From an uncultured Roseivirga sp. (GTDB lineage Bacteria > Bacteroidota > Bacteroidia > Cytophagales > Cyclobacteriaceae): 64,000 bases of DNA. A program made the position numbers and the translations under genes. The notes under the pieces are model-generated. The model was not told the DNA's origin and did not search any database. It worked only from the letters and a program-made list of their open reading frames with translations. The stretch lies in contig CANLOY010000006.1 of the NCBI GenBank assembly GCA_947493005.1, positions 248,001 through 312,000 of the forward strand, read 5' to 3'. How positions within the stretch are numbered: position 1 is the first letter of the stretch; each line of letters starts with the position of its first letter. Shown in pieces: positions 9,351-19,652 of the stretch.

Positions 9351-9917
9351 TTAGCCTACTCCCTCAATATCGTCACAAAGCTCCTGATACCAGGCTTCTC
9401 CATACTTTCTGATTAATGCATCTTTCAGGAATTTATAGACTGGCACTCCCAATTTCTCTCCCAAAGAACAAGCTGCTGAACAAATAGACCAGCGATCGTA
9501 ATTGAGCGCTTCGTAATGATCGTATTTTGTAATTCTAATGGGGTACAAATGACAAGATACTGGCTTCTTAAAGTCAGTTTTACCATCAATGTAAGCCTGC
9601 TCAATACCACATTTTAAAACATTCTTTTCATCATAAATAGCAAAGGCACATTCCTTACCATTTATCGTGGTGGTCGAAAAATCGCCCTCGAAATCCTTGA
9701 TATAGAGCCCCTCTTTTTCAATTGCCTCGACACCTTCTTTAGAAAGATATGGTTTAACTACATCATAGGCATCTTCCAACTCCTTTAGTTCAGACTCTTC
9801 TAATGGAGCTCCCAGATCACCTTCTACACAGCAGGCTCCTTTGCAAGCTTCCAAATCGCAAACAAAGAACTGCTCTTTGATATCATCACTAATTACCGCG
9901 TTCTCAACAAGAATCAT
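9351..9917 (-). CDS. DUF3109 family cysteine-rich protein
   Basis: The 188 residues contain many cysteines in family-typical positions: [11 protein letters not shown] near the N-terminus, GKECAF, LKCGIEQ, VSCHLYP, and [10 protein letters not shown]. Such spacing suggests binding of a metal or Fe-S cluster, but no activity is established. The N-terminus [20 protein letters not shown] is conserved in Bacteroidota homologs. It stands alone, divergent from the glycan operon, with a promoter-like sequence just upstream. Confidence 0.85.
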   Translation of the reverse strand: MILVENAVISDDIKEQFFVCDLEACKGACCVEGDLGAPLEESELKELEDAYDVVKPYLSKEGVEAIEKEGLYIKDFEGDFSTTTINGKECAFAIYDEKNVLKCGIEQAYIDGKTDFKKPVSCHLYPIRITKYDHYEALNYDRWSICSAACSLGEKLGVPVYKFLKDALIRKYGEAWYQELCDDIEGVG

Positions 9918-9936
9918 AGAAATCTTTTTCGTTATC

Positions 9937-9971
9937 CAAATATAGGCATCACAGGGTGTAATCGAATCAAA
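9937..9971 (-). promoter_or_regulatory. Candidate promoter of the DUF3109 gene
   Basis: On the minus strand a perfect TAnnTTTG box (TATATTTG, 9944-9937) lies 20 nt before the start codon. A TTTG box ends at 9968, giving a 23-nt spacer, at the long end of the accepted range. Confidence 0.5.
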
Positions 9972-9998
9972 ATGCTAAATTGCAGCCGAATTTAATTC

Positions 9999-10772
9999 AT
10001 GAGTAATTCCATTAAAATTTCCGGGGTAGTCATTACCTATAATGAGGAGAAGAACATTGAAAGATGCCTTGCTTCTATGAAAGGTATCTGTGACGAAATT
10101 TTAGTGGTTGATTCATTTTCTACCGATCGTACCAAAGAGATTTGCGAAGGTCTGGGCGTAAGGTTTGTAGAAAACGCATGGAAGGGTTTCTTGGATCAGA
10201 AGAACTTTGCTCAGGATATTACAGAGTTTGACTATGTGCTTCAACTAGATGCAGACGAAGAGGTATCAGATCAGCTGAAAGCATCAATTCTAAGTGTAAA
10301 AAAGAACTGGCAATCTGATGGTTATTTTTTCAATCGCTTTACCAATTACTGTGGTAAATGGATTAAACATTCTGGTTGGTACCCCGATGCTAAACTAAGG
10401 CTCTATGACCGAAGGAAAGGAAACTGGCAAGGCCTTGACCCTCACCCAGAAGTAATCATGAAGCAGAATGTAAAAACAAGCAACTTAAAGGGTGACTTGT
10501 TTCACTACTCCTACACCTCTTACGAAGATCACATCAACAGGTCTGCCAAGTATGCAAAACAAGCTGCTTTAGCCATGAAGCAAATGGGTAAGAACCCAAG
10601 TAACCTAAAACTGATTTTCAGTCCTTTCTATAGATTTATCAATGACTATTTGTTAAGAGGAGGGTTTAGAGATGGTTTTGAGGGTTTGATAATTTGCAAA
10701 ACAGCGAGTTACTACACTTTTCTAAAATACATGTATCTAAAACTCATTCATAAAGGTAAATCAATAGAATGA
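9999..10772 (+). CDS. Glycosyltransferase family 2, WaaE/KdtX-like
   Basis: This 257-residue GT-A fold enzyme begins with SGVVITYNEEKNIERCLASM, the nucleotide-sugar binding start of GT2 proteins. The metal-binding motif is LQLDADEEVS near residue 88. The sequence around WIKHSGWYPDAKLRLYDRRKGNW resembles enzymes that add glucose to lipopolysaccharide core sugars, so surface-glycan assembly at the inner membrane is likely. The exact sugar is not known. It overlaps the next gene by 4 nt and opens a four-gene operon. Confidence 0.88.
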   Translation: MSNSIKISGVVITYNEEKNIERCLASMKGICDEILVVDSFSTDRTKEICEGLGVRFVENAWKGFLDQKNFAQDITEFDYVLQLDADEEVSDQLKASILSVKKNWQSDGYFFNRFTNYCGKWIKHSGWYPDAKLRLYDRRKGNWQGLDPHPEVIMKQNVKTSNLKGDLFHYSYTSYEDHINRSAKYAKQAALAMKQMGKNPSNLKLIFSPFYRFINDYLLRGGFRDGFEGLIICKTASYYTFLKYMYLKLIHKGKSIE

Positions 10773-12433
10773 GCCAATTGATAAAGTTCATAACACTCGA
10801 AGCTGATCATAAGCAACAGACTCGTTTTCTGATGTTGATCATCGCGTTATTATACCTTTTTAACTTTCATGTTAATGACATATGGACACCTAATGAAAGC
10901 TTCTATGCAGAAGCTGTCAGGGAGATGTTTGAATCGGGAAACTTTCTGGAAATTTTCTATAACTACGAACCCCGATATAATAAGCCTCCTCTCACCTATT
11001 GGCTTATTGCTGCTTCCTCCGGTGTTTTTGGTTTAAATGAGTTTGGCATAAGGCTCCCAATAGTACTAATGGGCATTGGCAGTATTTGGCTTACCTATTT
11101 AATTGGAAGGCAATTATACGGTAAGAAAGGTGGCTTGCATGCTATGATCATGATGGCCTTCAGTGTACAGCTTTTAGCTGTCAAGCAGTATGCTTCACCG
11201 GAAATACCCCTGACTTTTTTCTTTACCCTTACCATGTACTACTTCATTAAGGGTTATCAGGAAAGATCGTTCAGATACATATTGTTTTCCTATCTCGCTT
11301 TAGGACTGACAGTACTCACTAAAGGGTTTCCTTACATCATAGTTATTGGCGGAACTATAGGTTTGTTTGTTTTACTCAATAGCAGATTTAAGTGGAACAA
11401 AATATGGGAAGACATTAAGTTCCTAAAGCTTCAAATCGGTGTACCTGTAGTACTCCTTATAGGCCTAAGCTGGGTAATATTTATGTACCTGAAGGATGGT
11501 GATGAGTTTTGGGAAGTTTACTACAGAGAAACTTTCGGCAGGGCGCTCAGTAAAAAATCAAACGGCATGAAGCCTTTTTTCTACCTGGAAGTGATTTCAT
11601 GGAGTATTCTGCCTTATTCGCTGGCGTTTTTCTATGCACTCATTCGCTGGGTTAAAAACTGGAAAAATGCTTCAGAGAAAGTACTATTCCCCTTTTGCTG
11701 GTTTGTAGTAATGCTAATTATTTTCACCATTGCCAAAGGGAAAATACCCACCTATATGATTCAGGCTCATCCAGCAATGCTATTGATGATTGTGCCTCTT
11801 TTACTTTCTTACGACCCGCAAAACAAGGTTTGGAAGGTCTTGTGGTCCATGAGTTTTTTATTCCCTGCAGCACTTATTGGAGCAGCTACAGTCATCATGA
11901 TTCAACAGCTTAATCTTCATTGGTTAACCTATTTAGCTCCAGCGTTGTCGCTTAGTTTATTGGTCTATTTCCATTTTAGGAAAGACAGCCAGAAAAACCA
12001 CCTACTAGTTGCAGCCCCTTTCTGGATTATATTACTATTCCTGATTTGTTTTGCCACTGTACTACCCAGACTTGAAAAGTTCAGGCCGTATGATGAGATT
12101 GGTCAGGTACTTGAAAACTCAGATAGAGTAAGTCCTGAAACTCCTGTTTTAATTGAGGCTACTCTGATTCACAACATTCCTTTTTATACTAAAAGATTTG
12201 CGCAAAGAGATGCCACACTTGATTCTATAAATAATGTTGAAGGTGAAACATTAGCTTTAGTAAAAGCAGAAGGATTGGATCAGTTAACCGGATTTGAAAC
12301 TTTATGGACAGGCTTGATTTATGACTTTCCAAGTGAGTCTCAATTTGCTAAATTCATCATGGCTTGTGTAAATGCCGAAAAAGGTGACCTATCAAAATTC
12401 GCACAATACCATCTGGTTCACCGAAAAAAGTAA
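10769..12433 (+). CDS. Glycosyltransferase family 39 (ArnT-like) integral membrane protein
   Basis: The 554-residue protein has about a dozen hydrophobic segments. The first loop carries TPNESFYAEAVREM, matching the acidic motif of ArnT/PMT-type enzymes (usually DEARYAE), then YNKPPLTYWL. These enzymes transfer sugars from undecaprenyl or dolichyl phosphate carriers to lipid A, glycans or proteins on the periplasmic side. The motif has N-E where D-E is common, so the metal-binding details may differ. Coupling to the GT2 gene points to cell-surface glycan modification. Confidence 0.85.
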   Translation: MSQLIKFITLEADHKQQTRFLMLIIALLYLFNFHVNDIWTPNESFYAEAVREMFESGNFLEIFYNYEPRYNKPPLTYWLIAASSGVFGLNEFGIRLPIVLMGIGSIWLTYLIGRQLYGKKGGLHAMIMMAFSVQLLAVKQYASPEIPLTFFFTLTMYYFIKGYQERSFRYILFSYLALGLTVLTKGFPYIIVIGGTIGLFVLLNSRFKWNKIWEDIKFLKLQIGVPVVLLIGLSWVIFMYLKDGDEFWEVYYRETFGRALSKKSNGMKPFFYLEVISWSILPYSLAFFYALIRWVKNWKNASEKVLFPFCWFVVMLIIFTIAKGKIPTYMIQAHPAMLLMIVPLLLSYDPQNKVWKVLWSMSFLFPAALIGAATVIMIQQLNLHWLTYLAPALSLSLLVYFHFRKDSQKNHLLVAAPFWIILLFLICFATVLPRLEKFRPYDEIGQVLENSDRVSPETPVLIEATLIHNIPFYTKRFAQRDATLDSINNVEGETLALVKAEGLDQLTGFETLWTGLIYDFPSESQFAKFIMACVNAEKGDLSKFAQYHLVHRKK

Positions 12434-12438
12434 CTTCC

Positions 12439-13197
12439 ATGTCAAAGACCGATTTCTCTAGAATAAAATTCATTTACAGAGCCCTGAAGTATCGCTATAA
12501 AGATGATGCTCCAGAGCTTAAGTATATCATTGATAATATTCAGCCTGGAGATTCGGCTTTAGACATTGGTGCACATAAAGGCGGTTACCTTCATTGGGTT
12601 AGAAAACGTGTGGGAAGCCGTGGATCTGTTACTGCGTTTGAGCCTCAACCAACATTGTACAGCTATTTAAGCAACGCTATTGAAGCTTACGGGTATAAAA
12701 ATGTAAGACTCCATCACGCAGGTGTTTCTTCAGAAGAAGGGAGCATGCAATTGTTCATCCCTAAAGCAGAGGGATTAACATCTCCCGGAGCTACTTTTGA
12801 GCAAAGAGATGATACTACGAATGGTCATTTTATTACGGTTCCTGTATTGCAGTTAGACAAACTTCTTGCTAATAGAGAAAGGCCTATCAACTTTATTAAA
12901 ATGGATGTTGAAGGACATGAACTAGAGGTGTTTAGGGGAGCAAGTGAAATACTCAACAATGATAGACCTAAGCTAATTTTTGAGTGCGAAAACAGGCACT
13001 TGAACTCCATTAAGGTCGAAGATGTATTTGAGTACTTGACAGGCCTTAATTATAAAGGGTACTTTTTCCTGAATGGAAAACTAACCCCTATAGAGCAATT
13101 CAATGCCAACCAGCATCAGGCCATTGATGACAAGCTGGAAATAGTAGACAAGAAGAACTACGCAAACAATTTTGTATTTGAACCTAACATGAACTAA
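12439..13197 (+). CDS. FkbM family methyltransferase (first of two)
   Basis: The S-adenosylmethionine-binding motif ALDIGAHKGGYLHWVRK lies near residues 39-55, followed by VTAFEPQP (acidic ribose-binding residue). The FkbM signature FIKMDVEGHELEVFRGA lies near residue 155. FkbM enzymes O-methylate sugars or polyketides. Placed 5 nt after the GT39 gene, it probably methylates a sugar of the same surface glycan; that substrate is inferred from context. A minimal 2-nt gap leads to a second FkbM gene. Confidence 0.88.
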   Translation: MSKTDFSRIKFIYRALKYRYKDDAPELKYIIDNIQPGDSALDIGAHKGGYLHWVRKRVGSRGSVTAFEPQPTLYSYLSNAIEAYGYKNVRLHHAGVSSEEGSMQLFIPKAEGLTSPGATFEQRDDTTNGHFITVPVLQLDKLLANRERPINFIKMDVEGHELEVFRGASEILNNDRPKLIFECENRHLNSIKVEDVFEYLTGLNYKGYFFLNGKLTPIEQFNANQHQAIDDKLEIVDKKNYANNFVFEPNMN

Positions 13198-13199
13198 GA

Positions 13200-14018
13200 A
13201 TGGGCTTGGTCAGAACCATAAAAGACATAGCGAACGGTATCTATGCTCCGATTCAATCCAAATTAAAACTGTATTACAGGCCCAAACAATACATTAAGAA
13301 ATTTGGTAAGGAAAAGGGACTGGCACTATACCATAACTTCTACACCGATACTACTCCTGAAAAAGAAGTCTCTTTTCAAGTTGATGGTTATAAATCCACT
13401 TTTTACCTGAGACAAGACACTTCTGATGTACCCACCTTTCAGCAGATTTTTCTGAATACACGTTACGAGATGGATCTGCCCTATACACCTAAAACGATAA
13501 TAGACGGAGGTGCTAATATTGGCTTTGCTTCTGCATTCTTCGCGAACAAATATCCTGATGCTGAAATACTAGCCATTGAGCCTGACAGCTCAAACTTTGG
13601 TTTGGTGAACAAAAACACACAAGGCTTTCCCAACATCAAGACACTACAATCTGCTATTTGGGGTAAAACCACTTCCCTTAGAATCAAGAACCCTGATTTT
13701 GAAAAGTGGGCTTTCGAAGTGGAAGAAACCGATGATTCGGCCGAAGGTGCTTTTCAGGCATTCTCTATAGCCGATCTTATCGACAAAATGGGATGGAAAT
13801 CGGTAGACTTCTTAAAGCTGGACATTGAAGGTTCCGAAGTGAATGTGTTTGCTTCTGGTTATGAATCGTGGCTTCCTCATGTAAAGCTTTTGATCGTAGA
13901 GCTGCATGAAAAGATGCAGCCCGGCTGTACCGAAGTCTTCGAAAAAGCGGTTTCCAGATACCCTTTCCGAAAAACGATTAGTGGTGAGAACCTGATTTAT
14001 GTTAATGAGAATCCATAA
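13200..14018 (+). CDS. FkbM family methyltransferase (second of two)
   Basis: This 272-residue protein has an N-terminal extension of about 75 residues before the SAM site TIIDGGANIGFASAFFANKY. LAIEPDSSNF and FLKLDIEGSEVNVFASG complete the FkbM pattern. Similarity to the preceding FkbM protein is limited to these motifs, so the two probably act on different positions or sugars rather than being a recent duplication. It ends the glycan operon and is followed by a bidirectional hairpin terminator. Confidence 0.88.
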   Translation: MGLVRTIKDIANGIYAPIQSKLKLYYRPKQYIKKFGKEKGLALYHNFYTDTTPEKEVSFQVDGYKSTFYLRQDTSDVPTFQQIFLNTRYEMDLPYTPKTIIDGGANIGFASAFFANKYPDAEILAIEPDSSNFGLVNKNTQGFPNIKTLQSAIWGKTTSLRIKNPDFEKWAFEVEETDDSAEGAFQAFSIADLIDKMGWKSVDFLKLDIEGSEVNVFASGYESWLPHVKLLIVELHEKMQPGCTEVFEKAVSRYPFRKTISGENLIYVNENP

Positions 14019-14023
14019 ACTAA

Positions 14024-14047
14024 AAAAGGCTCCACTTGGAGCCTTTT
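14024..14047. terminator. Bidirectional terminator between the FkbM gene and ahcY
   Basis: AAAAGGCTCC, ACTT loop, GGAGCCTTTT is a perfect 10-bp stem with A and T tracts on opposite sides. It can serve both the glycan operon (plus) and ahcY (minus). Confidence 0.85.
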
Positions 14048-14072
14048 GATATTATTGTAAGCATAAAAGCTT

Positions 14073-15377
14073 TTAGTATCTGTAGTGTTCTGGTTTGTAA
14101 GGCCCTTCAACTGTAACACCAATATACTCCGCTTGTTCTGGAGTTAATTCATCTAGTTCTACTCCAATTTTTGCAAGGTGTAACTTCGCTACTTTTTCAT
14201 CAAGGTGCTTAGGCAATGTATACACTGCATTCTCATAAGCTTCACGGTTTGTCCAAAGCTCAATCTGCGCCAAAGTCTGGTTTGTGAATGAATTAGACAT
14301 TACAAAAGAAGGGTGCCCTGTTGCACAACCAAGGTTTACCAATCTACCTTCAGCAAGTACTATAATGTCATTGCCATTTACGTTGTAAAGGTCAACCTGA
14401 GGTTTGACTTCTATTTTGCTGTCGCCATGGGTTCCGTTTAACCAAGCCATGTCAATTTCATTGTCAAAATGGCCAATGTTACAAACGATAGTTTTGTCCT
14501 TCATGGCTTCAAAATGCCTCTGCTGAATGATATTGTAGTTTCCTGTTGCTGTAACAATGATGTTAGCTCTAGGAATAGCGTTATCCATTTTCTGTACTTC
14601 ATAACCGTCCATTGCCGCTTGAAGTGCGCAAATAGGATCAATTTCAGTAACAATTACTCTCACTCCTGCTCCACTTAACGAAGCAGCAGAACCTTTTCCA
14701 ACATCGCCATATCCAGCTACTACTGCTACTTTACCCGCAAGCATTACATCAGTAGCTCTTCTGACTGCATCTACCAAAGATTCTTTACATCCGTACTTAT
14801 TATCGAACTTCGACTTGGTAACAGAATCGTTTACGTTAATGGCAGGCATTGGAAGTGTACCATTCTTCATTCTTTCATAAAGCCTGTGTACACCAGTAGT
14901 AGTCTCTTCAGAAAGCCCTTTAATGTTTGGTACTAACTCAGGGTATTTATCCAATACCATATTAGTTAAGTCACCACCATCGTCAAGAATCATGTTCAAA
15001 GGCTTACCACCTTCAAATGCAAAAAGTGTTTGCTCGATACACCAGTCAAACTCCTCTTCGTTCATGCCTTTCCATGCATAAACGGGCACACCAGAATCAG
15101 CAATCGCTGCTGCAGCGTGATCTTGTGTTGAAAAAATATTACATGAAGACCATGAAACTTCTGCCCCCAAAGCAGTAAGGGTTTCAATCAAAACCGCTGT
15201 TTGAATGGTCATGTGAAGGCAGCCCGCAATTCTAGCGCCCTTTAATATTTGAGAAGGTCCATACTCTTCTCTTAAAGACATTAAGCCTGGCATCTCTGCC
15301 TCAGCCAATTCAATTTCTTTTCTCCCCCAGTCGGACAGATTGATATCTTTTACTTTGTATCCAAGCGTTTCTTGCAT
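14073..15377 (-). CDS. ahcY: Adenosylhomocysteinase
   Basis: AhcY splits S-adenosylhomocysteine into adenosine and homocysteine, removing the product that inhibits methyltransferases. The 434 residues include [16 protein letters not shown], the NAD-binding loop [17 protein letters not shown], and the C-terminal KPEHYRY that contributes to the neighbouring NAD site in the tetramer. The gene is monocistronic with its own promoter. The two FkbM enzymes next door produce its substrate, but the adjacency need not be functional. Confidence 0.97.
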   Translation of the reverse strand: MQETLGYKVKDINLSDWGRKEIELAEAEMPGLMSLREEYGPSQILKGARIAGCLHMTIQTAVLIETLTALGAEVSWSSCNIFSTQDHAAAAIADSGVPVYAWKGMNEEEFDWCIEQTLFAFEGGKPLNMILDDGGDLTNMVLDKYPELVPNIKGLSEETTTGVHRLYERMKNGTLPMPAINVNDSVTKSKFDNKYGCKESLVDAVRRATDVMLAGKVAVVAGYGDVGKGSAASLSGAGVRVIVTEIDPICALQAAMDGYEVQKMDNAIPRANIIVTATGNYNIIQQRHFEAMKDKTIVCNIGHFDNEIDMAWLNGTHGDSKIEVKPQVDLYNVNGNDIIVLAEGRLVNLGCATGHPSFVMSNSFTNQTLAQIELWTNREAYENAVYTLPKHLDEKVAKLHLAKIGVELDELTPEQAEYIGVTVEGPYKPEHYRY

Positions 15378-15399
15378 GATTCACGTTTTTATTCGGCCA

Positions 15400-15431
15400 C
15401 AAAGGTAATGGAAGCGGCATCCAAAATCAAA
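15400..15431 (-). promoter_or_regulatory. Bacteroidota-type promoter of ahcY
   Basis: On the minus strand TTTG (15431-15428) and TACCTTTG (15407-15400) are separated by 20 nt, a perfect match to the TTTG/TAnnTTTG pattern, 22 nt before the start codon. Confidence 0.75.
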
Positions 15432-15443
15432 GATTAACAAATA

Positions 15444-16226
15444 TTAGAGCAGGAATTCGACTTCTTTAAAGTCAAACCGATGTACTTTCCTTTTAGCAGA
15501 TACGATCAGATGACCCGAACTCTCAACATCCACTATTTCTCCCATAAACTCATATTCTTCCCTTAACCTGATTGGCACCTTGTAACCATATAAACTTTGA
15601 AGGTACTCCTGCTTAATCTCATCAAGCCGACCAGACTTCAACTTCAGGTAATAAGATTCAATATTGAGAATCAGTTTTTCGAATACCGCTTCAAGGTTAA
15701 ATTCTTTTCCAGAAGAAGAAGCAAGTGAAGTAGCATTTAATATTCCAAAGTTCAATTGATTAACATTCAGTCCGATTCCCACAACCGAAGATTCCAACGT
15801 ACTTCCCTTCACGTTATTTTCAATAAGGATTCCAGCTACTTTTTTATTGGCAATCAGTATATCATTTGGCCATTTGATCAGGCAGTCACAGTCAGGAACA
15901 AGATCATGTACGGAACTAAAAACAGCCAGAGAAATAATTTTATTTAGATAAAATTGCTCTGGCACTTTCAGAAACCGAGGGTTCAATATCAACGATAAGG
16001 TCAGATTTTCTCCAGCGCTGGAAGACCATTGATTACCGCGTTGCCCTCTCCCCTTTGTTTGTTCATTTGTTATAATGACAGTGCCTTCTACCGTGTCATG
16101 TTTTCTAACCATTTCCAAAGCCATATCATTAGTAGAATGACAAGTTGGCATGTAAATAACTTTTTTACCCAGAAATAAGGTGTTAGCAAGGATTTTGTAC
16201 AATGTATTTTTCGTAGTTTTGATCAC
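15444..16226 (-). CDS. birA: Biotin-[acetyl-CoA-carboxylase] ligase
   Basis: BirA activates biotin as biotinyl-AMP and attaches it to carrier lysines, here presumably AccB K120 and pyruvate carboxylase K1114. Motifs seen are CHSTNDMAL, the adenylate loop TKGRGQRGNQWSS, CLIKWPNDILI and KVAGILIEN. There is no N-terminal DNA-binding domain, so it is the monofunctional class. The start is uncertain: GTG at 16226 gives 260 residues, but TTG at 16202 gives MYKILANTLFLGKKVIY, which looks more like family N-termini. Confidence 0.93.
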   Translation of the reverse strand: MIKTTKNTLYKILANTLFLGKKVIYMPTCHSTNDMALEMVRKHDTVEGTVIITNEQTKGRGQRGNQWSSSAGENLTLSLILNPRFLKVPEQFYLNKIISLAVFSSVHDLVPDCDCLIKWPNDILIANKKVAGILIENNVKGSTLESSVVGIGLNVNQLNFGILNATSLASSSGKEFNLEAVFEKLILNIESYYLKLKSGRLDEIKQEYLQSLYGYKVPIRLREEYEFMGEIVDVESSGHLIVSAKRKVHRFDFKEVEFLL

Positions 16227-16258
16227 AAAATAAGTTAAAATTCACTTATTACATTTTA

Positions 16259-16615
16259 ATGAGTTCAGAAGAGTTAGGCAACGTGGTTGTCAAAGGAATG
16301 GAAGAGAAAAAAGCTGAGGACATTGCAATTATGGACCTTAGAAAAGTTAAAGGTGCTGTGAGTGATTTTTTCATCATTTGCTCTGGTAACTCAAATACTC
16401 AGATAGAATCTATTGCCGAGTCGATAGAAAAAGAAGTCCATGAAGCTTCGAAAGAGTCTCCCTGGCGAAAAGAAGGTTTTACCAACAGAGAGTGGGTTTT
16501 AATTGACTATGTTAATGTTGTGGCGCATGTTTTCAATAAAGAAAAGAGAAGTCACTACGCGCTGGAAGATCTCTGGGGAGATGCAGTCATCACACAAGTC
16601 ACACAAAATGCATAA
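16259..16615 (+). CDS. rsfS: Ribosomal silencing factor RsfS
   Basis: The 118-residue protein has the RsfS/Iojap pattern: DFFIICSGNSNTQIESIAESIEKEV and GFTNREWVLIDYVNVVAHVF, then HYALEDLWGDA. RsfS binds L14 on the large subunit and blocks subunit joining when nutrients are scarce. It lies 61 nt before ftsH, an association common in Bacteroidota. A promoter-like TAGTTTTG box lies at 16214-16221 in the divergent gap, with a short 16-nt spacer to TTTG. Confidence 0.94.
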   Translation: MSSEELGNVVVKGMEEKKAEDIAIMDLRKVKGAVSDFFIICSGNSNTQIESIAESIEKEVHEASKESPWRKEGFTNREWVLIDYVNVVAHVFNKEKRSHYALEDLWGDAVITQVTQNA

Positions 16616-16624
16616 TTAACTTTA

Positions 16625-16654
16625 TTGTTTCACCAGCGTTATTAAGTAGGTTTA
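16625..16654 (+). promoter_or_regulatory. Candidate promoter of ftsH
   Basis: TTG at 16625-16627 and TAGGTTTA at 16647-16654 (one mismatch to TAnnTTTG) are spaced by 19 nt, 22 nt before the ftsH start. It would allow ftsH expression independent of rsfS. Confidence 0.45.
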
Positions 16655-16676
16655 CAAAATTTATAAAAGATAAAGA

Positions 16677-18800
16677 ATGCCAGATAGTCCAAGAAAGAAG
16701 AATATACTAGGCAAACCTGGACCAGGAGGTAAAAGGCCAAATAATCAGGTTTGGATATTTATATCACTCATCATCGTATTTATAACGATCTCATATTTTA
16801 CCAGTCAAAGTTCGGGTATTGTCATTACCCCATCTCGCTTTGAAGACATGGTGAAAAGCAATGATGTGTCAAGAATAGTATTTATCAATGGTCAGAACAC
16901 CGTTGAAATCACACTAAAACAAGAGGCTCTTCAAAATGCCAAGTATAAAACTGAACTAGATGGTAATAGCTTTTTAGGTTTCAATAATGGACCTCACTAT
17001 GTGATGAAAAAATACTTTTCATCTGCCGATAAGTTTCAGGAGTACTACAACGAATTTAAAGCTCAAAGTAAAATCCCTAAAGCACAGGACATACCTGTAG
17101 AATATGAGGACAGAACTACCATAATGGACTTTTTAAGTACCTGGGGATTCCTGATCTTAATAGTACTTTTCTTCTGGCTGATGATGCGCAGAATGACAGG
17201 AAATGCTGGGCCTGGTGGCCAGATTTTCAATATTGGGAAATCGAGAGCAGCCTTGTTTGACGCAGAGAACAAAGTCAAAATCACTTTCGATAATGTTGCT
17301 GGTTTAGACGAAGCAAAAGAAGAAGTAAAAGAAATAGTTGAGTTCTTAAAGAACCCTTCAAAGTTCACCAAGCTTGGTGGTAAAATACCTAAAGGTGCAT
17401 TGCTAGTAGGTCCTCCGGGAACTGGTAAAACTTTATTAGCCAAAGCTGTGGCTGGTGAAGCCGCTGTACCATTCTTCTCTCTTTCAGGTTCAGACTTTGT
17501 TGAGATGTTTGTGGGAGTTGGAGCAGCTAGAGTTAGAGACCTGTTTAAGCAAGCCAAGGAAAAAGCACCATGTATTGTTTTCATCGATGAGATTGATGCG
17601 ATAGGTCGCTCCAGAGGAAAAGGGCAAATGCCTGGGTCTAATGACGAGCGCGAAAACACGTTGAACTCTCTATTGGTAGAGATGGATGGTTTTGCAACCG
17701 ATTCTGGTGTAATTATTCTGGCAGCAACCAACAGGCCTGATGTACTGGACAATGCCCTGTTGAGACCAGGTCGTTTCGACCGTCAGATCGGGATCGATAA
17801 GCCAGACATTGTTGGAAGAGAAGCAATTTTCAAAGTACACCTCGGCCCTATAAAGTTGGCAAAGGATATTGATGCAAAGAAATTATCTGCTCAAACGCCA
17901 GGATTTGCCGGTGCTGAGATTGCCAATGTTTGTAATGAGGCGGCTCTTATAGCGGCTAGAAAAGACAAAAAGGCAGTAGATATGGAAGATTTTCAGGATG
18001 CTATTGACAGAGTTATCGGAGGTCTTGAAAAGAAAAGTAAAATCATTTCTCCTGAAGAGAAAAAGATTGTTGCCTATCATGAAGCAGGTCATGCTGTAGC
18101 GGGTTGGTACCTAGAACACGCTGATCCGTTGGTGAAGGTTTCTATTGTACCTAGAGGGGTAGCTGCACTTGGATATGCTCAGTACTTACCAAAAGAACAG
18201 TTCTTGTATCAGACAGAACAGTTGATTGATGAGATGTGTATGACGTTAGGTGGTAGAGCTGCTGAGGAGATCATCTTCGGAAAGATATCCACAGGAGCAC
18301 TTAGTGATCTTGAGCGTGTAACCAAGGTAGCGTACAGCATTGTTACCGTATATGGTATGAATGAGAAGATCGGTAACATCTCATTCTACGACTCTAAGCA
18401 AAATGAATATGGCTTCTCTAAACCGTATTCAGAAGATACTGCAAAGACCATTGACGAAGAGGTTAAGAAAATTATTGAAGATGCTTACAACAGAACTAAA
18501 CAGCTTTTAACAGATAAGAAGACCGAACTAGAAGTACTAGCCAAAGAACTTTTGGAAAAAGAAATTCTTTTCCAGTCTGATTTGGAAGGTTTGATTGGTA
18601 AGCGTCCATTTGAAAAGCAAACTACTTATGAGGCTTTCACTAACAATAATGGGCAGGACAAAAAGGAAGAGAAAGAAGAGGAACCTACAGTGAATTCAGA
18701 AACTGAAAACACCTCTGATGAAACTCCTGAAGCTACCAACGAAAGTGCCGTAGAAACTTCAGATTCAAATACTACTTCTGAAGACAAGAAGGAAGAATAA
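16677..18800 (+). CDS. ftsH: ATP-dependent zinc metalloprotease FtsH
   Basis: FtsH is the essential membrane protease that degrades unneeded or misfolded membrane and regulatory proteins. The 707 residues show TM helices at about 26-41 and 151-170 with a periplasmic loop between, then the AAA+ domain with Walker A GPPGTGKT (245-252), Walker [12 protein letters not shown], the second region of homology with RPGRFDRQ, and the zinc site HEAGH (468-472). The last 70 residues are very acidic (Glu/Asp/Thr/Ser-rich), a long tail compared with Escherichia coli. A strong terminator follows. Confidence 0.98.
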   Translation: MPDSPRKKNILGKPGPGGKRPNNQVWIFISLIIVFITISYFTSQSSGIVITPSRFEDMVKSNDVSRIVFINGQNTVEITLKQEALQNAKYKTELDGNSFLGFNNGPHYVMKKYFSSADKFQEYYNEFKAQSKIPKAQDIPVEYEDRTTIMDFLSTWGFLILIVLFFWLMMRRMTGNAGPGGQIFNIGKSRAALFDAENKVKITFDNVAGLDEAKEEVKEIVEFLKNPSKFTKLGGKIPKGALLVGPPGTGKTLLAKAVAGEAAVPFFSLSGSDFVEMFVGVGAARVRDLFKQAKEKAPCIVFIDEIDAIGRSRGKGQMPGSNDERENTLNSLLVEMDGFATDSGVIILAATNRPDVLDNALLRPGRFDRQIGIDKPDIVGREAIFKVHLGPIKLAKDIDAKKLSAQTPGFAGAEIANVCNEAALIAARKDKKAVDMEDFQDAIDRVIGGLEKKSKIISPEEKKIVAYHEAGHAVAGWYLEHADPLVKVSIVPRGVAALGYAQYLPKEQFLYQTEQLIDEMCMTLGGRAAEEIIFGKISTGALSDLERVTKVAYSIVTVYGMNEKIGNISFYDSKQNEYGFSKPYSEDTAKTIDEEVKKIIEDAYNRTKQLLTDKKTELEVLAKELLEKEILFQSDLEGLIGKRPFEKQTTYEAFTNNNGQDKKEEKEEEPTVNSETENTSDETPEATNESAVETSDSNTTSEDKKEE

Positions 18801-18819
18801 CAAAACAGAATAACTAAAT

Positions 18820-18853
18820 AAAAAAATCAGGTTTAACGACCTGATTTTTTTAT
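18820..18853 (+). terminator. Rho-independent terminator of ftsH
   Basis: AAAAAATCAGGT (18821-18832) pairs with ACCTGATTTTTT (18839-18850) around a 6-nt loop, 20 nt after the ftsH stop; the T tract continues. Confidence 0.88.
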
Positions 18854-18890
18854 TTAGAGAGGTTTTGCAATTTTTGTTTTACTCAGTACC

Positions 18891-19652
18891 ATGAAGTTAA
18901 CTCCCGATCAAAATCAAAAAATCTACTTTGCTTCTGACTTCCACTTAGGAGTACCAGATAAAGCCTCTAGTCGGACCAGAGAAGAGAAAATAGTGCGTTG
19001 GCTTGACAAGTGTAAAAAGGACGCATATGCTATTTTCCTCGTTGGAGATCTTTTTGATTTTTGGTTTGAATACAAATCTACTGTTCCAAAAGGCTTTACT
19101 CGTTTTCTTGGCAAGCTCTCAGAAATTACTGATTCTGGAATTAAACTTGTTGTATTCACGGGTAATCACGACTTATGGATGTTTGGCTATTTAGAAGAAG
19201 AAGTTGGTGCTAAAGTCATTTATGACCCTATCCAACTACAATTAAACAATACCAAAGTCTTCATTGGTCATGGTGATGGCCTTGGACCAGGGGACAAGGG
19301 CTATAAAGTGCTGAAGAAGGTATTTCGTAATGGATTCTTTCAGTGGGTGTTTAGGTGGGTTCACCCCAACATTGGTATTTCTGTAGCCAACTTCTGGTCA
19401 GGAGCCAGCAGGGCTCAGGCCAATGACAATGAAAAGCAATTTCTTGGTGATGATGAGTGGTTATGGGCATTCTCAAAGGAAATGGAAGAGCAAGAACACC
19501 ATGACTATTATATTTTCGGACACAGGCACCTTCCGCTGGATTTAAGCGTTGGTTCCAACAGTAAGTATATAAATCTGGGGGAATGGCTAAATTATTGCAC
19601 TTACGCTGTCTACAATGAAGGTAAAATAGAATTAAAAACATTTGAGGCTTAG
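18891..19652 (+). CDS. lpxH: UDP-2,3-diacylglucosamine hydrolase, LpxH-like
   Basis: LpxH cleaves UDP-2,3-diacylglucosamine to lipid X in lipid A synthesis on the inner face of the inner membrane. The 253 residues carry the metallophosphoesterase motifs in order: FASDFHLG, GDLFDFWFE, FTGNHDLWM, FIGHGDGLGPGD, and FGHRHLP. The DFWFEY stretch and the GDGLGPGD loop are typical of LpxH of Bacteroidota. A second LpxH-like phosphoesterase is at 27.6 kb. The next gene starts inside the last codons of this one. Confidence 0.85.
   Translation: MKLTPDQNQKIYFASDFHLGVPDKASSRTREEKIVRWLDKCKKDAYAIFLVGDLFDFWFEYKSTVPKGFTRFLGKLSEITDSGIKLVVFTGNHDLWMFGYLEEEVGAKVIYDPIQLQLNNTKVFIGHGDGLGPGDKGYKVLKKVFRNGFFQWVFRWVHPNIGISVANFWSGASRAQANDNEKQFLGDDEWLWAFSKEMEEQEHHDYYIFGHRHLPLDLSVGSNSKYINLGEWLNYCTYAVYNEGKIELKTFEA

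Noticed and set aside
9425-9610. A second minus-strand frame inside the DUF3109 gene
   Set aside because: Same strand, different frame, and the overlapping DUF3109 frame has conserved cysteine motifs.
17063-17752. A 229-codon open frame on the minus strand opposite ftsH
   Set aside because: It lies wholly inside the conserved AAA+ coding region on the other strand and has no recognisable protein features; a shadow frame.
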